A DNA stretch of 64,000 bases from Prado023 sp963747335 (GCA_963747335.1 CAVVEV010000002.1:186001-250000); one strand, 5' to 3'; shown: positions 7,549 through 17,285, counted from the first letter of the stretch. The notes: generated from the letters alone by a model not told the origin. Numbers and translations: made by a program.

Positions 7549-9634
7549 GATTGCGCCTTCCTTACGATGTGGCGTCTCCCTGCATGAATGGCCAGCGTGT
7601 ACAAGGGTCCCGCAATCCCGGGCTTGGTCGAGCGCACATGGTGCACCTGCACGACCACTTGCTCGGGATCGTCAGTTACCCCTCCGATGGCTCGATCGCC
7701 GGGGTATGGATTCGCTGAAGTTGTGCTGGGGTCGCGACCTTGCAGGAGGTTGATGAAGCCGAGTTCCCGGTCCCAGTCGCGCGATCTTGGCCCGCCATCC
7801 GGATGCTGCATCAACATGACTGGGATGGCACGAGTCTGCTCGGGGAGCCGACGAAGCAGGTCCAGCAGTTCGTCATGGCGCCAACCCGGGCTCCTGCCCT
7901 CGGCCGCACCAGACCACGGTGCCAGCAAATCAGCGACGACCTCTGCAAGGGGGATGTGCAGCGTCCGGTGATGCAGCCTCCCGTAGTCCACGAGCTCGGC
8001 GCTGGGCAACCCGAGTGAGTGCACAAGGACCGTGTTGGCTTGGAGGTCGCTGTCACGCACCGACGGGCGTCGCAATTGGTGCCAGCCGGGGGTCTCGTTG
8101 AACTTGGCAAGCGCCGTGATGACGGCTTGGCGGGTCGGTCGGGTTCCTTCCGGGAGGAGCATCCCCACTTGGGCTGCCCAGTCCGTAACCGGGTGCCCTG
8201 AGTCCAGCCAATCACGAAGTTGCGCGCGCAGGTCATACTCCGTGTCCACGATCTCGCGAAGCACCTTCAAGGTGCGCGGAGTCGCAAAGAACTGGCAGAA
8301 GGGCAACAGATCGGAGCGGTATCCGAATGCGCGCGCCCGCTGCTCGATCGTGTCCAGCTGCTCGCTTGCCGGTCGGTTCATGTACGTGACCGTCAGCCCT
8401 TCAACGGTGAAGCCGCGATCGAGCTTGTTGCCACCCACGAGGACGTGAACCGGCGCGACCTTCCAGTCGACGCGGTTCACGTCGCTGGCTGAGTTGACCA
8501 GCCACATGGTCGCTTCACGCAGCACGTAGCGAACCCGGTCAAGGAAGTCGGAATCGGGCAGGTCGGGTGCCCCGAGAGCCACGATCCGGTCACGTTCGCT
8601 GACGATCGGGTCCGGGAGGTTCACCACCCCCGAGGCGGAATCGGCTTGTTCGCCCCAACTGCGCAACTTCCGCTCTAGCAGGAAGTGGTAACGGGCCTGA
8701 ACGTCGTTTCGCTGGGTGCTGTGGACCAGCATGGACACCGGGGGCGCTTCTGGATCGGCGCCAATCAACAGAGCAGTCCCGGCGATGAAGTTGCCGAAGG
8801 CGGTCACCAGTGACCGCGGCAGTTGTGTGGGGAGCGACTTCGGGCGCTGCTCATCCAAGGTCGGGATTGCGCGCACCACCACCGAAGCGTTGTCGACGAA
8901 GAACTCGCGTCCGCCGGTGTAGCCGGGTCCGGGTTGGAGCAACTCGACGAAGTCCGGGTTCAGGTGATCGTCTGGCTCCAGCAGAAGCGGGGCGTAGGGG
9001 GTCGCCGTGAACTGCACGTAGAGATGCTCTGGTGCGGCGTCTCGCAGCGCTCCCACTGCTTCGTAGATCCGGCTCTCGCCACCCTTGCCGACCTGCGTAT
9101 TGAGGCTCGCCTGATCCGCCTCGTCATCAATGATGAGGACCGGAAGCGCACCTCCTTCAGCTCTGCCGCCGCCCGCAGCACACCCGCAACGGAGGTCATG
9201 CGCCCAGCATGTTTGAGGACCGGGACGAGGATGACCCGATCGCGGCTGAGCCAATTCCGCATCTGCTTGCTTCCTGAGGCACCGGCAGGATTCGCCATCT
9301 GGACCCACCGGTAGTCGGACCGCTCCCCTATGCCGAGGCTCTCTGAAAGTCGTTGCTGGTTCTGCTGGAGAAGGAGGTTGGTGGAGCCAAGCAGTGCCAC
9401 GATGACCCGGTAGCCCTGATCCGCCGCCGCTGCCACCAGCGCGGTGATGGCTGTCGTCTTCCCCGATTGGACGTACCCCAGAGCGAGACCGGTGCTGCCC
9501 CCCTCCCCATCCGCGGCGAGGGGGCCACGGCTGAGGATGCGATCGACGGATTCCCAGATGCCCGACCGCGTGGGCTCATCCAGCCCTCGCGCAGCCATCG
9601 AAGCGTCCATCAACGCTCGCTCGACTACCGTCAT
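7545..9634 (-). CDS. Z1-domain helicase-like ATPase, frameshifted
   Basis: The first frame (from ATG 9634) carries Walker A GYVQSGKTT (residues 53-61) and runs to about 9150. One base out of phase it continues as PVLIIDDEADQAS (Walker B), LYVQFTATPYA (motif III), then VLVGGNKLDRGFTVEGLTVTYMNRP and EQRARAFGYR (motifs V/VI), ending at 7545. Together these give a protein of about 695 residues with the complete Z1 superfamily-2 helicase-like set. The shift lies in AAGGAGGTGCGC near 9145-9156. Z1 proteins are known mainly from operons with cytosine methyltransferases, Vsr and GHKL ATPases. The role is probably ATP-driven translocation on DNA or remodelling in restriction. The shift is most likely a sequence error, since core genes show the same defect. 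Confidence 0.82.
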
Positions 9635-9654
9635 GATCGCCCCCGTGTCTCGCC

Positions 9655-11039
9655 CTACTGCTTATCCGAGCGTCGCCCTACTGGCTGCCGAAGATCAAGT
9701 GCAGCGGGTCGCGAACGCCTAAGGTCGACAACAGATGCAGCCAAACGCCTATCCCCGAAAGCGAGCACAGCCTTCGCGAGATCAGGTGCCGTGCGCTTCA
9801 GAATCTCCTCGTCCCGGCGCACGTGGCTGAGCAGGATGTGCTGGACCACGCCGACATTCACGCCGTTGCCCAATTGTCGATACGTCGCAGATGCAGCCTG
9901 TGGTCCGAAGTCGAACCATTGGGGCAGACCCTGCAGTCGGGCAGCTTCGCGCGGTGAGATGCGGCGCTCACGCGGCCCAATGATCGAGGTCTGGGTGATC
10001 GCCACCAGCGCCGGGAGGTACGTCGCGCGCTTCGCCCGAATCCCACTCGGGCGCAGATGCATCACGCAGTCCCACAGGCTCGCCGCATCCTGCGCCTGCC
10101 ACTCCAACTTGCGCCGCGACGGCGGGAACAGATCCGTCTTGACGCCCCATCGGCGCACCCACGCATCGAGGGACCGACGGTGCGCTGTGTAGAACTCCGC
10201 ATTCTTCCGAAGGAAGGTCTCCTTCCACGCAGGCGTTCCATCGGGGATCTCCAGATCGCGGACGTGGACCCACGCATCCACCCAGATCGGGAAGCCGGGC
10301 GGGCGCCGACCCGGACGCTCTTGGCGGATGATCTGGACGAACTCGTCCCATGCGTTGATCCAGAGCCGCTCCGTCTGAGACAACTCGCACCCGACCACCT
10401 CATGGTCGGCGTCCAGCGGGAGGTCTGAGGCGAGGTCCCACGTCTGGGGATCCCACCCGTCGACAGGCTTGGGCGTCGCTACAGGTTCAGCCGAAGCTCA
10501 TCGCCACGATCGCCGCGCGTCGCCGTAATGAAGACTCGTTCGCGAACCTGAGGACTGCCGCCCAAGTGCGGGGGCAGAAGGTGGGGTGAGAAGACAGCCG
10601 GGCGCTCCGGAACGCGGTACCCAAGATCCCGAAGCGTCTCCCAGATCACTTGCCACTCGTGCCTGTGGCGCGGTCCGACGAGATTCCGCACGTTCTCCAG
10701 CAGCACAACAGCCGGTCGACGCTCCTCGATGATCCGGGCAATGTTCCAGAAGAGCGTCCCCCTAGCCTCATCCATGCCCCGTTGCGCCCCGGACTTGGAG
10801 AAGGGTTGGCAGGGGAACCCTGCGGTCAGAACGTCGTGTGCAGGGACGTTGACCGTTGTCTCTGTCGCGTCCTTCGTGATGTCGCCAAGCGGGTTGAGAC
10901 CCCAGTTCCGCTCGTACACGGCAGCCGCAGAAGGATCGATTTCGACGGCATACACACACTCGCCGCCCATCTCCGACAGCGCAGCGTGGAAGCCACCGAC
11001 CCCGGCGAAAAGGTCGACGAAACGGAACGCTGCACCCAT
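9655..11039 (-). CDS. dcm: DNA cytosine-5 methyltransferase, frameshifted
   Basis: The first frame (186 residues) holds motif I FVDLFAGVGGFH, motif IV GFPCQPFSKSG with the catalytic Cys at about 77, motif VI ENV (115-117) and motif VIII QVRERVF. It ends early at 10479. In the next frame coding resumes at about 10500 as AEPVATPKPVDGWDPQTWDL and includes a long target-recognition region, then motif IX/X ISPREAARLQGLPQWFDF and TYRQLGNGVNV. Repaired length is about 460 residues. The enzyme places 5-methylcytosine on DNA and should protect the host in this restriction system. It is the first gene of the operon, 20 bases before the Z1 gene. The recognition site is not predictable here. Confidence 0.88.
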
Positions 11040-11154
11040 GGGCTTAACCTAAGCGGAGCCCCTCGTGAACCACGGCAAGCCGCGCTTACGACTGAGCTTT
11101 GGTGCACCGATCCTGACTGGTGGCGATCCACATGGTGGGCGCCAGAATGCTGGT
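11040..11154. promoter_or_regulatory. divergent promoter region of the methyltransferase operon
   Basis: 115 bases separate the methyltransferase start from the likely start of the divergent unknown gene. Promoters for both must lie here or just inside the genes. I found no convincing palindrome or -10/-35 pair by eye. Confidence 0.3.
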
Positions 11155-11922
11155 ATGCAGAGTAGCCAGATGGTGGTTGGGCGCCCTCACGCCTTGCGCG
11201 AGCTGAAGGCTCCCCCGGACACGCCCCTTCGGAAGGTTGTGGTCCTGCAGCCCCCTCGGAAGGGTCAAGTGCAGGTGAGGCACGCGGATGGTGATCTGCA
11301 GGGGCTGACGGAATGGATCTCGACACGCATCATCGTGTGCCTGTGGAGCGATCGGAAGGCGTTCCTGCGGGACGAGCGCGAGGAGACGGCTTTGCGTGAG
11401 TACAGCGACCCAGCACGTCGTGAGGTCGAGGAGCGGGCTCTGTCGTTTGTGCTAACAGCCACAGGTGAGGAGGGCGGCTTCAGCAGGACGTGGACCTTGG
11501 ACCGGGACAAGGCGGAAAGGTTGTGGGCAAGGGCGGGGCTGAAGGACCCTGCGGAGCGTGAGCCCTACTCGTACGTGGATCGAGATGGGCAGTTGCACGT
11601 GACCTATCAGACGACGATGAAGTTCGCGAAGGCTTTCGCCGCAGCCGAGCCCGAGCCGTGCCTTTTGTACATCAGGGAGTGGGAGGAGCGGTTGCGGGCT
11701 GAGGGTTACCAGCCCGGCAACTCCTACGCGCATTCGCTGCTCAGGGAGTGGGAGCCCGGGATGGCGTTGGTCCGGGCGTGGTGTTCGCAACCGACAAGCG
11801 ACCTGCTTGAGAAAGAACTCAAGCGAGTCCGAGGGATCGCAATGGACGCGATCGACCGGTTGGAGTCCGCAGGTCACAAACAGCAGGCACGACGTCTGAG
11901 GGCTGCTCTGGACGGTCGATAG
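11155..11922 (+). CDS. uncharacterised protein divergent from the methyltransferase
   Basis: 255 residues from ATG 11155; the frame is open upstream to 11065, but that part lies in the promoter gap and looks non-coding. Visible features are a basic, beta-like N-terminus (LRKVVVLQPPRKGQVQVRH), a charged middle with FLRDEREETALREYSDPARREVEERALSFVLTATGEEGG, and a helical end (LLEKELKRVRGIAMDAIDRLESAGHKQQARRLRAAL). No enzymatic motif was recognised. Its position, head to head with the modification gene and at the edge of the island, suggests a regulator, inhibitor or accessory subunit. It is not a typical controller protein, since no HTH is visible. Function unknown. Confidence 0.6.
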   Translation: MQSSQMVVGRPHALRELKAPPDTPLRKVVVLQPPRKGQVQVRHADGDLQGLTEWISTRIIVCLWSDRKAFLRDEREETALREYSDPARREVEERALSFVLTATGEEGGFSRTWTLDRDKAERLWARAGLKDPAEREPYSYVDRDGQLHVTYQTTMKFAKAFAAAEPEPCLLYIREWEERLRAEGYQPGNSYAHSLLREWEPGMALVRAWCSQPTSDLLEKELKRVRGIAMDAIDRLESAGHKQQARRLRAALDGR

Positions 11923-12254
11923 GAACATGCGCAAGGAGCCGCGACGCAACGACTCCCTCACGAGGCTCGCTCAGGACGCCGCCACACGAGGATTCGGTAC
12001 TTCGTGCTCAAAACGTTCCGGAATCGACCAAACCGCGTTTTGCGGCTCTACCGGAAAAATCGGATTTGTGAGGAGATCCGGATTTTTCGCCGAGCCCCGA
12101 GGCCCAGGCCGCAGAACCTCCCCGCGAACCAGACCCGACTCTACGCGACGCCCACGAGGTCGAGCAGACCTCAACCGGGGTGCCGCGCACCCACGCAGAT
12201 CAGCCGTCAGCGACTGTCGAACCAGAGGCAGGGAACCGGACTCATCAGGCGGGG
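11923..12254. other. non-coding island edge with two hairpins
   Basis: About 330 bases with no supported gene, between the last island gene and agmatine deiminase. It contains a perfect hairpin CCGC-GTTTT-GCGG (12033-12045) and an imperfect hairpin at 12055-12087 whose arms begin AAAAATC and end GGATTTTT. Base composition changes from island-like to GC-rich here. The hairpins could terminate the convergent transcripts or mark an integration junction. No tRNA gene or second att copy is visible. Confidence 0.4.
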
Positions 12255-13409
12255 CTACTTCTCCGGGCGGGGATCGGTCGAGGGGGCGGCGACCCAGGTC
12301 GGGCCGTTGACTGATGGCGTGCCGACGGGCACCTGCTGGGTGATGCAGTGCACGTTGCCGCCGCCGAGGAGGATCTCGCGGCCGGGCACCGGGATGATCC
12401 TCCGGCCCGGGAAGAGCCCCTCGTAGGCGGCGATGGCTGCCACATCGTGCGGGTCGTCGAAGACCGGCAGCACGACGATTCCGTTGCCGATGTAGGAGTT
12501 CACATAGGACCCGGCCAGGCGCTCACCCTCCACCCGCGGCTGCACCCCCGCCACGCGATCCACCCCGGAGGCCTCCTCTGCGGTGATGGTGATCGGCCCC
12601 GGCTGGTGCATGCGGACCACCTGCAGCGGCCGGCCCTGCGCGTCGACGGTCGACTCGAGGATCCTCATAGCCTCGTTCGAGATCTCCCACTGCGGGTCCT
12701 GCCGGTCGTCGGTCCACGTCAGCATGACGACACCGGGGGCGGCGAAGCGGGCGAAGTTGTCGATGTGGCCGTCGGTCTCGTCGAGGTGCACCCCGCGTGG
12801 CAACCAGATGATCGTGGTGGCGTTGAGGTGCTCGCAAAGCAGCTCCTCGATCTGCTCGCGCGTGAGGTCCGGGTTCCGGTTGGGGTTGAGCAGGCACTCC
12901 TCGGTCGTCAGGACGGTGCCCTGCCCGTCGACGTCGATCGAGCCGCCTTCGAGGATGAGGTCCGGCAGGTAGCGCTGCACCCGTTCGAGGTCGCACACCT
13001 TCGGCCCCACCTGGTCGTCGGCGTCCCACGGGAAGTAGAGCCCGCCGCGCAGTCCACCCCACGCGTTGAACCGCCACGACACCGCACGGAGCTCGCCGGC
13101 GTCGTCGACCACGAAGGACGGCCCCGTGTCGCGGACCCACGCGTCATTGGTGGACATCTCGATCACGCGCACGTGCAACGGCAGGCGCTCGCGCGCGTTG
13201 GCGTACTGGCGCGCCGAGACCAGCACGGTCACCGGCTCAGTCTCGGCGATCGCCTCGGCGACGCGGGCGAACGCCTGCTGGGCGGGCTTGCCGCCCAGGC
13301 GCCACACGTCGGGCCGCTCCGGCCACACCAGGTAGCACCCGGCGTGCGGCTCCCACTCGCCGGGCATCCGGAAGCCGTCCGCACGCGGCGAGCTGGTCAG
13401 TGCGTGCAT
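12255..13409 (-). CDS. aguA: agmatine deiminase
   Basis: About 384 residues from ATG 13409 (frame open to 13472). The family's guanidine-binding and catalytic motifs are all present: MPGEWEPHAGCYLVWPERPD near the start, NDAWVRDTGPSFVV, FNAWGG, LILEGGSIDVDG, HLDETDGHIDNFARF with the catalytic His, and GGGNVHCITQQVP with the nucleophilic Cys near the C-terminus. The reaction is agmatine + H2O to N-carbamoylputrescine + NH3, in the cytoplasm. It diverges from the urease-like genes with 131 bases between them. No N-carbamoylputrescine amidase is seen in the window, which makes the urease-like neighbour a candidate for the next step. Confidence 0.93.
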   Translation of the reverse strand: MHALTSSPRADGFRMPGEWEPHAGCYLVWPERPDVWRLGGKPAQQAFARVAEAIAETEPVTVLVSARQYANARERLPLHVRVIEMSTNDAWVRDTGPSFVVDDAGELRAVSWRFNAWGGLRGGLYFPWDADDQVGPKVCDLERVQRYLPDLILEGGSIDVDGQGTVLTTEECLLNPNRNPDLTREQIEELLCEHLNATTIIWLPRGVHLDETDGHIDNFARFAAPGVVMLTWTDDRQDPQWEISNEAMRILESTVDAQGRPLQVVRMHQPGPITITAEEASGVDRVAGVQPRVEGERLAGSYVNSYIGNGIVVLPVFDDPHDVAAIAAYEGLFPGRRIIPVPGREILLGGGNVHCITQQVPVGTPSVNGPTWVAAPSTDPRPEK

Positions 13410-13540
13410 CGTGGCCTCTGCTCTCGCGTCGGGCATCGGCGGTCGGTGTCCGCCTCGCCGCTGTGGGTGCATCCTGCGGGTCCGCGCCCCCGATCGGCAA
13501 CATCAGCCACGGGTACGTCCCCGGGCCTATCCTGACGGCC
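13410..13540. promoter_or_regulatory. divergent promoter region, agmatine deiminase / urease-like genes
   Basis: 131 bases shared by the two transcription units. On the + strand a TATCCT (13528-13533) lies 7 bases before the GTG of the urease gamma/beta gene, the spacing expected for a leaderless transcript, although no clear -35 box is visible. Shared control of both units is likely but inferred. Confidence 0.35.
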
Positions 13541-14500
13541 GTGTACCTGACCCCGACGGAAGTCGACCGCCTGCTGCTGCACGCGGCTGCGAACCTGGCC
13601 CGTAGCCGACGGGATCGGGGGCTTCGTCTCAACGTTCCGGAGGCCACCGCGATCATCGCCGACACCGTCGCTGAGGCCGCTCGGGACGGGCGCACGCACC
13701 CCGAGGCCGTGTCCGCCGGCCGCAGCGTCCTCGGCCCGGACGACGTCCTGCCGGGAGTCGCCGACATCGTCAGCCAGGTCCACGTGGAGGCCGTCTTCGA
13801 CGACGGGTCGCGACTGGTCACGGTCGTCGACCCGATCGGCGGCGGCCACCTCGGCCCCGATGCTCCGGGCGCGATTCTTCCCGGGGTGCACCGCGACGAC
13901 GAGGGCATCCACGTGGGCGATGCCACGCGCACCCGCGACACGGTCACCGTCCAGGTCGTCAATGAGTCCACGGTGCCGATCTCGGTCTCCTCGCACTTCC
14001 ACTTCTTCGAGGTCAACCCCCGCCTGCGCTTCGATCGCGGCGCTGCCTACGGCCGGCGGCTCGATGTGCCCGCGGGCTCGACCGTCGCCTTCCCGCCGGG
14101 CGAGCCTGTGGAGGTCTCCCTCGTGCCGGTGGGCGGGGCACGGGTGATCATCGGCTTCGCGGGGTTCGTCGACGGCCCGCTGGATGCGCCCGGCGCCAAG
14201 GAGCAGGCACTGGCCCGGGCTCGGGCCTGTGGGTTCGCCGACACCGGAGCGCCGGTCGGGACCGCCGCATCAACGGGTCCGGGCGGGGCCGACGGGGCAG
14301 GGGCTCCGGTCGGGACCACCGAAACCGCTCGGTGGGTCGCGACGGCCGATGACCCGGGGGGCGCAGCGGGCGCACCACGCGACCCAGGTGATCCGGACGA
14401 GGCGGTGCCCGCCGCCGTGCGCGCGATCGCTGAACGAGCCGGGCGGGCCGGGCACCCGCCGGACGGCCCCGCCTCCCCACCACCGGGGAGTCACTCGTGA
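13541..14500 (+). CDS. urease-like gamma/beta fusion subunit
   Basis: 319 residues from GTG 13541. Residues 1-100 match UreA (LTPTEVDRLLLHAAANLARSRRDRGLRLNVPEATAIIAD, then DVLPGVADIVSQVHVEAVFDDGSRLVTVVDPI). About 110-220 match UreB (GAILPG, VQVVNESTVPISVSSHFHFFEVN, LRFDR, RLDVPAGSTVAFPPGEPVEVSLVPVGG). The last 100 residues are a Gly/Ala/Pro-rich extension absent from standard urease. The stop overlaps the alpha-subunit start (GTGA). Gamma/beta fusion is known in some actinobacteria. It would build the scaffold around the alpha subunit. Whether the assembled enzyme acts on urea is doubtful (see the alpha subunit). Confidence 0.9.
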   Translation: MYLTPTEVDRLLLHAAANLARSRRDRGLRLNVPEATAIIADTVAEAARDGRTHPEAVSAGRSVLGPDDVLPGVADIVSQVHVEAVFDDGSRLVTVVDPIGGGHLGPDAPGAILPGVHRDDEGIHVGDATRTRDTVTVQVVNESTVPISVSSHFHFFEVNPRLRFDRGAAYGRRLDVPAGSTVAFPPGEPVEVSLVPVGGARVIIGFAGFVDGPLDAPGAKEQALARARACGFADTGAPVGTAASTGPGGADGAGAPVGTTETARWVATADDPGGAAGAPRDPGDPDEAVPAAVRAIAERAGRAGHPPDGPASPPPGSHS

Positions 14501-16189
14501 GTCGTGGACCGGGCAACGACATGGCCGTCCATGGCCCGCGCCTGGGCGACCGGGTGCGCCTGGGCGACACGGGCCTGACCGTCGAGGTGATGGCCGACGA
14601 CCGCCAGGCCGGTGACGAGCTGCTGCTCGGCTTCGCCAAGACCGGGCGCGACGGGATCGGGTTCCGGGCGGTGCGCACGACGGAGTCCTGCGACGTGGTG
14701 GTCACGAACGTCCTGATGCTCGACCCGGTCCTGGGGGTGCGGGTCACGTCGATCGGCGTCCGCGAGGGCCGCGTCACTGCGATGGGCCGCTCGGGCAACC
14801 CCGACACCATGGACGGCGTCGACGTGGTGGTCGGCAGCGGCACGATCGTCATCCCCGGCGAGGGCCTGATCGCCACACCCGGGGCGGTCGACCCCCATGT
14901 CCACGGCCTGAGCCCGCGCGTGATGGAGGCTGCGCTCTCCTCGGGCGTGACCAGCCTGTTGGTGCAGGAGTTCGGTCCGTTCTGGGGTGTGGGCGTCGGC
15001 TCCGGCTGGGCCCTGCGCCAGGCCTACGCCGCCTTCGACGCGTGGCCGATCAACATCGGCGTGCTGGGACGAGGGGTCCTCGGCGCAGCCCGGCCCGTTG
15101 CTCGAGGCTCTCGAGGCCGGGGTGTGCGGGTTCAAGGTCCACGAGGACACCGGCGCCCATCTGCGCACCCTCGACATGGCGCTGGCCGTGGCCGAGGAGC
15201 ACGACGTCGCGGTGGCGCTGCACACCGACGGGCTCAACGAGGGGCTGTCGGTGCAGGACACGCTGGCCGTCCTGGATGGGCGCGCGGTGCACGCATTCCA
15301 CGTCGAGGGGTGCGGCGGTGGGCACACGCCCGACGTGCTCGCGATGGCCGGCGTGGACAACGTCCTGGCCTCCTCGACCAACCCGACCCTGCCGTTCGGC
15401 GTGAACGCACTGGCCGAGCATGTGTCGATGATCATGGTGTCCCACGGCCTGCATCCCGAGATCCCCGGCGACGTCGAACTTGCCCGCAACCGCGTGCGCG
15501 CCGCGACCATGGGCGCCGAGAACCTCCTGCACGACCACGGCGTCATCCCGATGACCAGCTCGGACGCCCTCGGGATGGGCCGCGCCGGCGAGACGTGGCG
15601 GCGGACGTTCGCCCTGGCCGCCGTGACCAAGGGCGCCGAGGGGGCGTTCGTCGACGCCGAGGACGACGCAGTCGGCCACGACAACGACCGCATCCTGCGC
15701 TACCTGGCCAAGCTCACCGTCAACCCGGCGCTCGTGCACGGGATCGCCCACGAGGTGGGCTCGCTGCAGATCGGGCGGATGGCCGACATCGTCCTGTGGC
15801 ACCCCTCGCACTTCGCCGCGAAGCCCGCACTGGTGCTCAAGTCCGGGCTGCCCGCCTGGGGTCCGGTCGGGGATCCGAACGCCTCGATCGACCGGGTCGA
15901 ACCGTTGCGCCTCGGCCCGCAGTTCGGCGGGTACGGGGCCGCGCCGGCACAGCTGTCGGTGCTGTTCACGAACGGCTCGGCCGACGAGACGCAGAGCCCG
16001 TTCCCGACCGCGCGTCGGCGGGTGCCGGTGCGCGGGACGCGGTCGGTGCGGCTGACACAGCTGGTCCGCAACGCGCGACTGGCCGACGTGCGGGTCGACC
16101 CGGGATCCGCGGAGGTCACGATGGACGGGCGGCTGCTGCGCTTCGGCCCGGTCGAGAGCACTCCGCTGCAGCGCCTGTACTTCCTCTGA
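14497..16189 (+). CDS. urease-like alpha subunit with altered flap, frameshifted
   Basis: About 563 residues after correcting one extra G in the G4 run at 15073-15076. Nickel ligands are kept: HVH in VDPHVHG, the carbamylated Lys in GFKVHEDTG, His in VALHTDGLNE and in HVEGCGGGH, and Asp in SSDALGMGR. The mobile flap differs: urease MVCHHLD reads MVSHGLH here, so the flap Cys becomes Ser, the catalytic His stays, and the next His becomes Gly. HEDWG is HEDTG. No ureD/E/F/G accessory gene follows. It is co-transcribed with the gamma/beta fusion and divergent from agmatine deiminase. I infer a nickel amidohydrolase for a larger ureido substrate, possibly N-carbamoylputrescine; ordinary urease is the alternative. 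Confidence 0.88.
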
Positions 16190-16306
16190 GCGTCCGCGGA
16201 TCCGCCATATGCCTCCGGGGGAGTCGCGGGCTGGGATCCGCTGCTTCGGGGCAGGCATGAGCGGTTGTTCCCGGTCCGGAGCGGCGGGAGCGCAGCCGCC
16301 CCGCGA

Positions 16307-16567
16307 CTACCCGCCGGACTTGCGCCGGAACAGCTTCTGGGTCGGCCCGGCGCTCTGTGAGTGCCCCGACGTGCCGGCGTCGCCGTGGCCCTTCTTCGAG
16401 GCCCCGGATGCACCGTGCTTGTGGGCCATCGCGTCGCGGTACTTCTGCTTCATGAGCTCATCGGGATCGGCTGCTGCCGCCGCGGACTCGCCCGCCACGT
16501 CCTCTGGGGCGACGTCGGCAGTCGCGTCCACATCGTCGTTGTCGGCGGTCGGTGCTGCGTCAGGCAT
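16307..16567 (-). CDS. DUF5302 family protein
   Basis: 86 residues, typical of the short actinobacterial DUF5302 family: an acidic Ala/Asp-rich N-terminus, the basic core ELMKQKYRDAMAHKHG, a Gly/Ser/His-rich linker and the C-terminal signature KLFRRKSGG. It is probably disordered and nucleic-acid-associated, but no function is established that I know of. Monocistronic, transcribed against the urease-like genes. Confidence 0.8.
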   Translation of the reverse strand: MPDAAPTADNDDVDATADVAPEDVAGESAAAAADPDELMKQKYRDAMAHKHGASGASKKGHGDAGTSGHSQSAGPTQKLFRRKSGG

Positions 16568-16675
16568 GGGAGTCTCCGCTCACGTGGGAATGCGCCCAAC
16601 ATATCGCCGTATCTGGGTCGTGGCCCACCCTGCGGCGTGGGCGATCGACTCCGGTGCCACGCCATGATGGTCGGC

Positions 16676-17250
16676 ATGACCGCTCGACTCTTCGTCGCCA
16701 TCTGGCCGGACGAGGCGTCGCGGGACGCCCTGGCCACCACAGTGCACGAGGTGCGACAAGCCGCCCCCGACGTGCGCTGGCAGCCGCCGGAGCGGTGGCA
16801 CATCACCCTGGCGTTCCTCGGGCAGGCCGATCCCGAGACGGCCGTCAGGCGGATCGCCGCCCACCGTCTCGGGGAGCCGGGGCCGATCCGGTTGGCGCAC
16901 TCGGGCACGTTCGGTCCGGTCATGTGGGTCGGCGTCGAGCACGGTGCCTGGCTGGCCGAGGTGGCCGGTGCGCTTCAACGGACACTTCGCGTCGCCGACC
17001 GACGGTTCCGGGCGCACCTGACCGTGGGTCGGGTGCGCGGCCCTGGTGGTCCGGCCCGGGCGAGGGAGGTGGGGGCGCTGCTCTCCCCGCACATCGGGCC
17101 CACCTGGACGCCCTCGGAGGTCACGCTGGTCGAGTCCACCACAGGCCCGTTGCCCGAGTACCGGATCCACGGTCGGTGGCCGATGGGATCACCCGAGCCC
17201 ACTGTCCGGCCAGTCGACCACTGCCTACGACACCCCCGCCCGCGCGATGA
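16676..17250 (+). CDS. thpR: RNA 2',3'-cyclic phosphodiesterase (ThpR / LigT family)
   Basis: The frame from ATG 16676 begins MTARLFVAIWPDE. It has both catalytic tetrapeptides, HITLAF (about residue 42) and HLTVGR (about 115), of the 2H phosphoesterase superfamily, which opens 2',3'-cyclic phosphate RNA ends. The domain ends near ESTTGPLPEYRIHGRW (about 17175). In its own frame there is no stop until 17620, inside the next gene. The usual family length (about 190 residues) fits if coding shifts to the frame that stops at 17250, so a small indel near 17180-17240 is suspected. The 3' end is therefore uncertain. Confidence 0.8.
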
Positions 17251-17285
17251 CAGACTCACGCCACGCCCGAGATCCTGGAGGAACC

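Noticed and set aside
15000..15110. Programmed ribosomal frameshift in the urease-like alpha gene.
   Set aside because: No slippery heptamer or required downstream structure is seen; one extra G in a G4 run explains it, and many other genes have the same kind of break.
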